NCBI GenBank assembly: GCA_019352035.1
Contig: JABBNZ010000025.1
Coordinates: 1 to 46,790, forward strand
Origin: Pseudomonadota bacterium
GTDB taxonomy: Bacteria > Pseudomonadota > Gammaproteobacteria > Steroidobacterales > Steroidobacteraceae
Reading direction: 5' to 3'
Length of the DNA: 46,790 bases
Position numbers and translations under genes: made by a program. The notes under the pieces were generated by a model that was not told the DNA's origin, made no database searches, and saw only the letters and a list, made by a program, of their open reading frames with translations. This document shows positions 1 to 6,028 of the stretch, in pieces (the stretch's first letter is position 1; the number at the start of each line of letters is the position of its first letter).

Positions 1-40
1 GCCGAATATCGTCGCAGAACTGCACCGTGACATATCTTGC

Positions 41-496
41 TTAGGCATGCTTCCGCTCACGCTGCGCTCGCACCGCCGCGAATACTTTCACTGCTGGCAC
101 TCCGACTGCAGCTGCAAGCCGCTCGAGCATGTCAGTTCCAGGATCAAGTCGGCCGGATTCAATACGGGCGATATAGGACTGTGTTGTTCCGGCTCGCTCG
201 GACAACTTAACCTGGGACAAGCCGGCGGCCAGTCTCAACGCGCGAAGGGAGTTTGATCCAGGCTCCAGTATCTCGCCCAACGTGCGGCGCGCTTTCTCGA
301 ACAGGACGGCCATGTCCGGCTTGGATTCAAGCTTTCGAATCAATGCTGCCAGAGGCTTCCCGCCGCTCAGCGGCTTGTCCGTCGGCACCTTCGCCTCAAA
401 GTACAGTACCTCTCCGGATGACTTAGGTTGGCTGCCCGTCTGTAGCAACGTCCCAGTCGTAGAGGATTCGGCGCGAAAGCTCGCTTTTGGGGTCAT
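41..496 (-). CDS. XRE-family antitoxin (HigA-like)
   Basis: Predicted DNA-binding antitoxin of a type II toxin-antitoxin pair, 151 residues. The C-terminal half is a Cro/C1-type helix-turn-helix (about residues 82-140), with LRLAAGLSQVKLSERAG, TTQSYIARIESG and a closing LERLAAAVGV segment. The first 75 residues have no motif I recognise and may be the toxin-binding part. The toxin gene lies directly upstream on the same strand, and the two reading frames overlap by 74 bp. The toxin-first order is typical of higBA-like modules. Start chosen at the ATG at 496; a later start would remove the overlap but shorten the N-terminal extension. The fold is clear; the pairing is inferred from context. 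Confidence 0.82.
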   Translation of the reverse strand: MTPKASFRAESSTTGTLLQTGSQPKSSGEVLYFEAKVPTDKPLSGGKPLAALIRKLESKPDMAVLFEKARRTLGEILEPGSNSLRALRLAAGLSQVKLSERAGTTQSYIARIESGRLDPGTDMLERLAAAVGVPAVKVFAAVRAQRERKHA

Positions 497-824
497 AATC
501 GCAGTGATCCTTATGCACGATCGCTAGGATACCAATCCGACGTTTTCGCCAGTCGTAACCGTATATAACTCGATAGACTGTGGCCGGTGTGTCGAGAATG
601 CGAACTCGGAGCAAGTTGCCAGCGGACTGGACGCGTGCCCACCTCTTTATGCTCACCCGGACGTTTTCAAATTCAACGTCCCCTACAGTCGTAAGGTTCT
701 GCTCGAGCTGCGGGTCCGCTTCCGCTTCGTCGAGAAACGTGAGTACGGCAGCGAGGGCGTCGGGATCAGTGGCCTCTAGCTGCTCAATGTCTCGCTGGGC
801 CCCGGGTAGAACGTCGATTGGCAT
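423..824 (-). CDS. RelE/HigB-type toxin of a TA module
   Basis: Predicted toxin of 133 residues resembling the RelE/ParE superfamily (HigB/phage Gp49-like branch). An N-terminal helical part is followed by a basic beta-sheet core: RVSIKRWARVQ, LLRVRILDTPATVYRVIYGYDWRKRRIGILAIVHK. The stretch ending in a hydrophobic strand plus His-Lys is characteristic. Proteins of this family act as mRNA interferases or gyrase poisons; which applies here cannot be told. It is the first gene of the pair and its 3' end overlaps the antitoxin frame. No Shine-Dalgarno is visible before the ATG, which itself lies in a TATAAT-like string, so translation may be leaderless or weak. An inverted repeat just upstream may be the autoregulatory operator. 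Confidence 0.75.
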   Translation of the reverse strand: MPIDVLPGAQRDIEQLEATDPDALAAVLTFLDEAEADPQLEQNLTTVGDVEFENVRVSIKRWARVQSAGNLLRVRILDTPATVYRVIYGYDWRKRRIGILAIVHKDHCDYDPKSELSRRILYDWDVATDGQPT

Positions 825-840
825 TATACACAGTAGTATA
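825..840. promoter_or_regulatory. Inverted repeat upstream of the toxin gene (possible operator)
   Basis: TATAC and GTATA form a perfect 5-bp inverted repeat with a 6-nt spacer, immediately before the toxin start codon and inside a local AT-rich patch that could hold the promoter. XRE antitoxins usually repress their own operon from such a site. The role is inferred from position only. Confidence 0.4.
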
Positions 841-906
841 TAGGCGGCAACCCTTCATTTGCGACGCAGGTCGCACCCATGCGCATAGGCGCAGCTGGCG
901 GTACCG

Positions 907-1146
907 CTATCCAGTGGACGGGCTTCCTCGTCGCCGCTCTACCTCGTCAATCAGTTCGTCGACGCTCGGATTGCCGAGAATCAATTCTCGATCAGACGTG
1001 TAGTCATCGCGTCCAGTCTCAAACAGCTGAAGAAACCGGGCCATGCCAACCGGCCCGAGCGCCTTAACGAGGGCTTCAATTCCAACCCGTCGCAGCTCGG
1101 CAAGGGTCGCGCTGCCGCCATCGATCGTTGCGACTGCGCTTTTCAA
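907..1146 (-). CDS. Small conserved-looking protein, possible orphan antitoxin
   Basis: A 79-residue acidic protein. The core GIEALVKALGPVGMARFLQLFE followed by GRDDYTSDRE and NPSVDELIDEVERRR looks like a family of small proteins often found beside toxin-like genes in mobile and defence regions. I know of no established biochemical function. No toxin-like partner is directly adjacent: the integrase starts further right and the TA pair lies to the left on the same strand. It may be a solitary antitoxin, or a lone relic of a pair inside the integrated element. The frame is clean and its composition looks like real protein. Confidence 0.6.
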   Translation of the reverse strand: MKSAVATIDGGSATLAELRRVGIEALVKALGPVGMARFLQLFETGRDDYTSDRELILGNPSVDELIDEVERRRGSPSTG

Positions 1147-1212
1147 ATTGCGACCACCTCCGTCGACTCCCGGCAGATCGACAGCCCGCGCGACATTCTC
1201 TGAACGCGGGCG

Positions 1213-2541
1213 TCACTCGCCGCTGAGGGGACAAAATAGCTCTAGTTGCGAGCTAGTAGTATCTCGCTTTTGGCCAGAGTTTTGGAAACTTCTCTGACTT
1301 TGTGCCCGAACCTGCGGGCAAGCGTTTACGTTCGCGCGTTGGTTAGTTTCGTCGGTAACCTGCGTCGCACAACTGACGCCGCGCAGCCCGTCGAGATAGT
1401 CCGCCCACGCCTGCATCATCTTCCTGCGCTCCGCCAGTCGCTCGGCTCGGTTATACGCTGCCCGGACTTTGTTCCGCTCGGCGTGCGCCATCTGCAATTC
1501 GATCACGTCAGGGTGCCAGCCGAGTTCATTGAGGCATGTGCATGCCATGGCTCGAAACCCGTGTCCGGTCATCTCATCACGCGCATAGCCCAGGCGTCGC
1601 AAAGCGGCATTCACCGTGTTCACGGACATCGGCCTATCTGAGGTGCGAAGCGACGGGAAGAGGTACCTGCCCTTGCCGGTCACGCTGCGGAGCTCTCGGA
1701 GCAGGGTGACCGCCTGAGAGGCCAGCGGAACGATATGCCGCTCCCGCATCTTCATCCGCGCTGCCGGTACCCGCCATTCCGCCGTTTGCAGGTCGATCTC
1801 ACTCCATTCCGCCGCGCGAAGCTCGCTGGGACGTAGAAAGACGAGAGGGGACAACTTCAGGGCAATCAGCGTCGTCGGATGGCCTATGTAGCCGTCGATG
1901 GCGCGGAGGAGGGCGCCGATCTTGACCGGCTCCGTGATTGCCGCGCGGTTCTCCACCACGACCGGCGCCAAGGCGCCCCGCAGGTCAGACGTGATGTCCC
2001 GCGTCGCCCGACCCGTCGCGATGGCGTACCGGAAGATCTGCCCGCAGCGCTGCAGGGCTCGGTGCGCGGTCTCATTCATCCCTCGGCCCTCGATTGGCCG
2101 CAACACAGCCAGGACCTCAGGTGCCGTGATCTCAGCGATCGGGCGGGACCCCAGGCGAGGGTAGACGAACGACCCCAAAATCCAGCGCGCCTTGGTCATC
2201 GTGATGGGCGCGAGCCTCTCGGCCTGCATCTCCAGCCATTCCTCGGCGATCAGCTTGAAGGTGTCCGCCCTGGCGATCTTGACGGTCCGCCGCTGCACGC
2301 TCGGGTCGATCCCTCGAGCGAGGAGCTGCCGGGCCTCCTGCAGTTGCTCCCGCGCATACTGCAGCGTCACATCCGGGTACACACCGAGCGAAATCCCGCG
2401 CTCCCTCCCGTCATATTTGTACTTGAACCGCCACCACCGCGACCCGTTCGGGTTGACCACCATATACAGCCCGCGATCGTCATAGACCTTGTATGCCTTC
2501 TCCTTCGGCTTGAGGCTCCGAATCTTCGCATCCGACAACAT
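1213..2541 (-). CDS. P4-type tyrosine integrase (DUF4102 arm-binding domain)
   Basis: Site-specific recombinase of 442 residues that inserts and excises a genomic island. The N-terminal 1-90 is the DUF4102-type arm-binding domain (KIRSLKPKEKAYKVYDDRGL, then a GVYPDVTL-like strand). A SAM-like core-binding domain follows at about 95-190, then the catalytic domain. The catalytic set is complete: Arg in LRPSELR, Lys in MKMRERH, HGFR, the second His in QMAHAE, and the nucleophile Tyr in RAAYNRAE. About 75 residues follow the Tyr, longer than I expect and rich in Gln/Thr/Cys. GGTGGAG precedes the ATG. The gene begins about 210 bp from the 3' end of a tRNA-Leu gene and reads away from it, the usual layout for tRNA-targeted islands. 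The element therefore extends off the left edge of the window. Confidence 0.95.
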   Translation of the reverse strand: MLSDAKIRSLKPKEKAYKVYDDRGLYMVVNPNGSRWWRFKYKYDGRERGISLGVYPDVTLQYAREQLQEARQLLARGIDPSVQRRTVKIARADTFKLIAEEWLEMQAERLAPITMTKARWILGSFVYPRLGSRPIAEITAPEVLAVLRPIEGRGMNETAHRALQRCGQIFRYAIATGRATRDITSDLRGALAPVVVENRAAITEPVKIGALLRAIDGYIGHPTTLIALKLSPLVFLRPSELRAAEWSEIDLQTAEWRVPAARMKMRERHIVPLASQAVTLLRELRSVTGKGRYLFPSLRTSDRPMSVNTVNAALRRLGYARDEMTGHGFRAMACTCLNELGWHPDVIELQMAHAERNKVRAAYNRAERLAERRKMMQAWADYLDGLRGVSCATQVTDETNQRANVNACPQVRAQSQRSFQNSGQKRDTTSSQLELFCPLSGE

Positions 2542-2670
2542 TGGCGCCGCTCCACCAGCCCTTTTTGGGGTAACCGGGACTCACACCGACCTGACTTACC
2601 CCACTTTTCGCACCTCAGGCGTGTTATCATGCCCCTGGATGGCGGTAGACGGGCGCCGGCGGGTGTCGAT

Positions 2671-2701
2671 GCGGAAACACTACGATTCCCGGTGTTTCCG
2701 C
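2671..2701. repeat. 10-bp perfect inverted repeat near the integrase/tRNA junction
   Basis: GCGGAAACAC at 2671-2680 and its reverse complement at 2692-2701 flank an 11-nt loop. It lies between the integrase start and the tRNA 3' end, where recombination directionality factors and integrase arm sites commonly bind. No T-tract adjoins it, so a terminator is less likely. Confidence 0.5.
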
Positions 2702-2734
2702 GCAATGTTTGGATGTTGGAGGACGGGCAGGGAA

Positions 2735-2753
2735 GGTGGAGGTTGAATCCACC
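2735..2753. repeat. Short hairpin abutting the tRNA 3' end
   Basis: GGTGGA and TCCACC (6-bp arms, 7-nt loop) end exactly at the base next to the tRNA CCA. This may be part of the attachment core or a weak processing/termination hairpin for the tRNA. No U-run follows on the tRNA strand. Confidence 0.35.
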
Positions 2754-3091
2754 TGGTGCCCGGGGCCGGACTCGAACCGGCATGGGGTTGCCCCCGAGGG
2801 ATTTTCGTACCACTACAGCTTTCGCTGCTGCGAGGCCGGCGGCCTTTACGCCGCTCCGCGCATTTGTGGTCTGGACTTTACCTTCACCTTGCCGCGTCCC
2901 CGAGGGTGCGGTTTAGGCGGGGGCCGTCAAGTCTCTACACTTTCCGCGGGTCTCCCGCGGCTTAGCTCGGTATTGCAGCCACCGTCACGTGCTGCTGGTT
3001 CACCGAATTTGACCCCATTCACGCCGGGCGTTTCCGCGCCGGGTGCTCAAGTTTTCAAGTCCCTTGCGTCTACCGATTTCGCCACCCGGGC
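2754..3091 (-). tRNA. tRNA-Leu(UAA) interrupted by a group I intron
   Basis: The 5' exon occupies 3091-3057 and the 3' exon 2805-2754, including an encoded CCA. Joined, they give an 87-nt leucine tRNA. The acceptor GCCCGGG pairs with CCCGGGC. A class II D-arm is present. The anticodon stem is AGGGA/TCCCT around the loop CTTAAAA (anticodon UAA). A long variable arm has a GGGG/CCCC stem, and the T-stem is GCCGG/CCGGC around TTCGAGT. The intron lies between anticodon bases 1 and 2 (after U34). A TAGAAT string 16 bp upstream of the 5' end could be the -10 box. The 3' end adjoins the integrase element and is its probable attachment site. Without splicing this RNA cannot form a normal anticodon loop. 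Confidence 0.95.
2806..3056 (-). ncRNA. Group I self-splicing intron in tRNA-Leu(UAA)
   Basis: A 251-nt insertion removed from the anticodon loop. Group I hallmarks visible: the 5' exon ends in U (3057) and the last intron base is G (2806). A CTTGAG segment near the 5' end fits the internal guide. A Q/P4-like stretch (AATACCGAGCTAAGCC) precedes an R-like GTAGAGACTTGACGG (around 2937-2923). An S-like AAAGTCCAGACC (2879-2868) supplies the partner strand, so GACTT (2933-2929) pairs with AAGTC (2878-2874) as P7. A P8-type hairpin sits between them. Order and wording closely follow the cyanobacterial/plastid tRNA-Leu(UAA) intron (IC3-like). No homing endonuclease ORF is present. The call rests on motif reading, not a covariance model. 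Confidence 0.92.
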
Positions 3092-3238
3092 AACGGGTGC
3101 GGGGGCGATTCTACCTAAGTTGCGGCTGCCCGATCGGGCCGGCGGAAGCCGTAAGCATCCCTACCTATGGTGGTAAGCTACTGAATTGGTAAGACTTGGC
3201 GCTGAAGTCCCGCTGGTTCGTGCCTGAATTAAGGGGTC

Positions 3239-3871
3239 ATGTCCGAATTTTGTCTCAAGGGGGAGAACGTGCATCTGTGGCGCGGCGATCACCATGTGCT
3301 GCGCGGGGTGCGGTTTCAGGTCGGGGCGGGGGAGTGCTTGCAGCTCACCGGGGCCAACGGGACGGGCAAGACGACGCTGCTGCGGACGGCCTGCGGGCTT
3401 GCGTACCCTGAGGGGGGCGAGATCACCTGGCGCGGGCAGAATATCCGTGAGGACATGCGCGCCTTCCATGCGCAGCTCGCCTACCTGGGCCACGAGCCCC
3501 CGCTGAAATCGGAGCTGACCGCGCGCGAGAATCTCCATTACTGGATCGGCGTGCGGCGCCGTCTGGAAGGGCGGGAGCTGGACCAAGCATTGGAGCGCGT
3601 CGGTGGAAATCAGTGGGCGGACCGGCCGGTCCGGACGCTCTCGGCGGGACAGAAGCGGCGCGCGGCGCTCGCCGGACTCACGCTGATGCGCGTACCCCTG
3701 TGGCTGCTGGACGAGCCAACGACCAATCTCGATGCCGAGGGGCAGAAGCTCGTCGGCACGCTCATCGATGAGCATGTCCAGGCCGGCGGCGTAGCGCTTG
3801 CGGCGGTACATCATGAGCTCGCCGTCTCACGGCCCAACGGGCTGCGACGGATGGAGCTGACGTTTGACTGA
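3239..3871 (+). CDS. ccmA: Heme exporter ATP-binding protein CcmA
   Basis: Cytoplasmic ATPase of the CcmABCD complex, 210 residues, normal for the family. Its ATP hydrolysis releases heme-loaded CcmE from CcmC. Walker A GANGTGKT is at residues 38-45, the ABC signature LSAGQ at 134-138 and Walker B WLLDEP at 155-160, followed by a switch His in AVHHE. It is the first gene of a nine-gene cytochrome c maturation operon and overlaps ccmB by 8 bp. The ATG at 3239 is taken as the start; the purine-rich AAGGGG just before it is a good ribosome binding site. The 147 bp between this gene and the divergent tRNA must hold both promoters. Confidence 0.96.
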   Translation: MSEFCLKGENVHLWRGDHHVLRGVRFQVGAGECLQLTGANGTGKTTLLRTACGLAYPEGGEITWRGQNIREDMRAFHAQLAYLGHEPPLKSELTARENLHYWIGVRRRLEGRELDQALERVGGNQWADRPVRTLSAGQKRRAALAGLTLMRVPLWLLDEPTTNLDAEGQKLVGTLIDEHVQAGGVALAAVHHELAVSRPNGLRRMELTFD

Positions 3872-4613
3872 TTCCGGCACCATGATGCCCCCGGTGAGGC
3901 CCGCCTTCGACAGTGCAAGCGATGCAACCCATCCGGCCGTGACGGCTCTGGCCGCGGCTCGCCTGGTGCTCGCGCGCGACCTCAAGCTGGCGTTTCGCAA
4001 GCGCAGCCAGCTCGTGCAGCCGCTTGCCTTCTTCGCCATCGTCACGACGCTCTTCCCGCTCGGGGTGAGCCCGGAGCTGTCGCGCTTGAGGCCGATGGCG
4101 GCGGGCGTGCTCTGGGCGGCCGCATTGCTGGCATCGCTCCTCGCCCTGGAGATGCTCTTTCGGGACGATGCGCAGGACGGGACCCTCGAGCAGTACGCGC
4201 TGTCGGGAGGCTCGCTGACCTGGCTGCTGGCGGCGAAGACCGCCGCTCACTGGCTGCTGACCGGCTTGCCGCTCGCTCTGATGGCGCCGTTGGCGGGGAT
4301 CGCGCTCGGCGCGCCGAACGGGGCGGTGCCGGGGATCGTGGTCTCGGTCGCGGTGGGCACCGTGGCGTTGAGCCTCATCGGCTCGATCGGGGCGGCGCTC
4401 ACCTTAGGCATCAGGCGCTCGGGGGCGCTGCTCTCGCTCCTGACGCTGCCGCTCGATATCCCGGTGCTCATATTTGGGGCCCGCGCCACGGAACTGGCCA
4501 TCGGCGGCGAAGCCTATGGAGTACCGCTGCAGCTGCTCGCGGCGGTGGCCGTGCTGGGGCTGACGCTCGCGCCGCTAGCGGCCGCCGCGGCAGTGCGCAT
4601 CAATCTGGAATAG
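3864..4613 (+). CDS. ccmB: Heme exporter permease CcmB
   Basis: Membrane subunit of CcmABCD, 249 residues from a TTG at 3864 that overlaps the ccmA stop. An ATG at 3882 (MMPPVRP) is an equally plausible start and would give 243 residues. The family pattern is clear: a basic N-terminal segment LARDLKLAFRKRSQ, then six hydrophobic helices, with the conserved LFRDDAQDGTLEQ loop after helix 2. The terminal AAAAVRINLE matches the usual CcmB ending. It works with CcmA and CcmC at the inner membrane. Confidence 0.95.
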   Translation: MTDSGTMMPPVRPAFDSASDATHPAVTALAAARLVLARDLKLAFRKRSQLVQPLAFFAIVTTLFPLGVSPELSRLRPMAAGVLWAAALLASLLALEMLFRDDAQDGTLEQYALSGGSLTWLLAAKTAAHWLLTGLPLALMAPLAGIALGAPNGAVPGIVVSVAVGTVALSLIGSIGAALTLGIRRSGALLSLLTLPLDIPVLIFGARATELAIGGEAYGVPLQLLAAVAVLGLTLAPLAAAAAVRINLE

Positions 4614-4629
4614 AGCTGAAAGAAGAACG

Positions 4630-5367
4630 ATGGCCTGGACCTGGTTTCACCGACTCGCCTCACCGCCCCACGTGTATCGCCTCTCGGCGCGCCTGACGCC
4701 CTGGCTGGCCTGGCCGGCGGCGCTCCTCATCGTCGCCGGGCTCATCGGGGGCCTCTGGCTCGCCCCGCCGGATTATCAGCAGGGGGACGGCTACAGGATC
4801 ATCTACGTACATGCCCCCAGTGCCTGGATGTCGCTCTTCGTGTATACCACCATGGCCGTGGCGGCAGGAATCGGGCTCATCTGGCGGATGAAGGTGGCGC
4901 ATGCGGTGGCCGCGGCCAGCGCGCCGGTCGGGGCGTCATTCACCTTTGCGGCACTCGTGACCGGCTCGCTCTGGGGCAAGCCCATGTGGGGCACCTACTG
5001 GCAGTGGGACCCGCGCCTGACCTCGGAGCTGATCCTGCTCTTCCTGTATCTTGGCTACATGGGCCTGCGGTCCGCCTTTGATGACGTGCAGAGGGCGGAC
5101 CGGGCGAGCGCGGTACTGGCGGTGGTGGGTCTGGTGAACGTCCCGATCATTCATTATTCGGTCGTCTGGTGGAACTCTCTGCACCAGGCGCCCTCCTTGA
5201 TGTACCTGGGCAAGCCCACCATGCCGCCCTCGATGTATGTTCCGCTCCTGATCATGCTGGTCGGGTTCACGCTCTTCTACGGGGCGGTGCTGCTCGTCAG
5301 GCTCCGCGGCGAGGTGTTGAGCCGCGAGCGCGCCGCCAGCTGGATCCGCGAGGCGGTGCGGGCGTGA
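4630..5367 (+). CDS. ccmC: Heme-handling protein CcmC
   Basis: Inner-membrane heme-handling protein, 245 residues, that presents heme to CcmE in the periplasm. It has six transmembrane segments, the tryptophan-rich WWD-type motif GTYWQWDPRLTSEL, and the two flanking periplasmic histidines used as heme ligands (YVHAPSAW and WWNSLHQ). A good ribosome binding site (AAAGAAGA) lies before the ATG. The last bases overlap the GTG of ccmD. Confidence 0.97.
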   Translation: MAWTWFHRLASPPHVYRLSARLTPWLAWPAALLIVAGLIGGLWLAPPDYQQGDGYRIIYVHAPSAWMSLFVYTTMAVAAGIGLIWRMKVAHAVAAASAPVGASFTFAALVTGSLWGKPMWGTYWQWDPRLTSELILLFLYLGYMGLRSAFDDVQRADRASAVLAVVGLVNVPIIHYSVVWWNSLHQAPSLMYLGKPTMPPSMYVPLLIMLVGFTLFYGAVLLVRLRGEVLSRERAASWIREAVRA

Positions 5368-5528
5368 GGCACTTCCTCGACATGGGCGGCTACTGGCCTT
5401 TCGTCTGGCCGGCCTATGCGGTGACGTTCGCGGTGATGGCGCTCAATATTATCTGGGCGCGCCGGCTCCTGAAGCGCTCGCGCAAGGAAGCCCTGCGCCG
5501 ACTCACCATTGGAGGCACTGAGAAATGA
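5364..5528 (+). CDS. ccmD: Heme exporter small subunit CcmD
   Basis: Small membrane protein of 54 residues from a GTG at 5364 overlapping the ccmC stop. It has the usual CcmD layout: a short N-terminus MRHFLDMGGYWPFVWPAY, one transmembrane helix, then a basic cytoplasmic tail (ARRLLKRSRKEALRR). It holds CcmC and CcmE together and is needed to release holo-CcmE. The reading frame is open further upstream inside ccmC; the start is set by the family N-terminus and the 4-bp overlap. It ends by overlapping the ccmE ATG. Confidence 0.92.
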   Translation: MRHFLDMGGYWPFVWPAYAVTFAVMALNIIWARRLLKRSRKEALRRLTIGGTEK

Positions 5529-6028
5529 CCCCACGACGGCGCCGCCTGGTGCTGGTGCTCGGCATTCTGGCGGGAGTGAGCGTGGCCGGCGGGCTCGCGC
5601 TGAGCGCCTTCCGCCAGGACGTCACCTTCTACTTCGTTCCGACGCAAGTGGTCGACGGCAAGGTCCGTCCGGGCGAGGAATTCCGCATGGGCGGCCTCGT
5701 GGCCAGGGGCAGCGTCCATCGCAAGCCGGGCAGCATGGAGGTGCGCTTCACCGTCACTGACATGAAGCACGAGGTGCCGGTCGTGTACGACAAGGTCCTC
5801 CCCGACCTCTTTAGGGAGGGCGCGGGCGTGATCGTCCACGGGCACATGCTCGCCAACGGCACCTTCGATGCGGATGAGGTGCTCGCCAAGCACGATCAGT
5901 ATTACCGGCCGCCCGGCATCCACGGGAAGCTCGACATCCGCCATGGCGAGCCGCGCGATCCGGCGCTGCTGCAGCCGCCGGCGACCGCGAGCACGACTGT
6001 CGCGCAGAGCGCCGTGGAGCAACCGTAG
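5525..6028 (+). CDS. ccmE: Periplasmic heme chaperone CcmE
   Basis: Membrane-anchored OB-fold chaperone of 167 residues that binds heme covalently and carries it from CcmC to CcmF. A basic N-terminus and one transmembrane helix (about 9-28) precede a beta-barrel domain (33-118). The heme-binding His123 and axial Tyr127 are present in the segment LAKHDQYYRPP, the canonical HxxxY form rather than the Cys variant of some bacteria. A flexible Ala/Thr/Pro tail ends the protein. It overlaps ccmD by 4 bp and abuts ccmF. Confidence 0.96.
   Translation: MTPRRRRLVLVLGILAGVSVAGGLALSAFRQDVTFYFVPTQVVDGKVRPGEEFRMGGLVARGSVHRKPGSMEVRFTVTDMKHEVPVVYDKVLPDLFREGAGVIVHGHMLANGTFDADEVLAKHDQYYRPPGIHGKLDIRHGEPRDPALLQPPATASTTVAQSAVEQP

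Noticed and set aside
2709-3176. Plus-strand open frames over the tRNA-Leu/intron region
   Set aside because: They translate the reverse complement of a structured RNA gene; the string GLEPA is the usual false reading of a tRNA T-arm.
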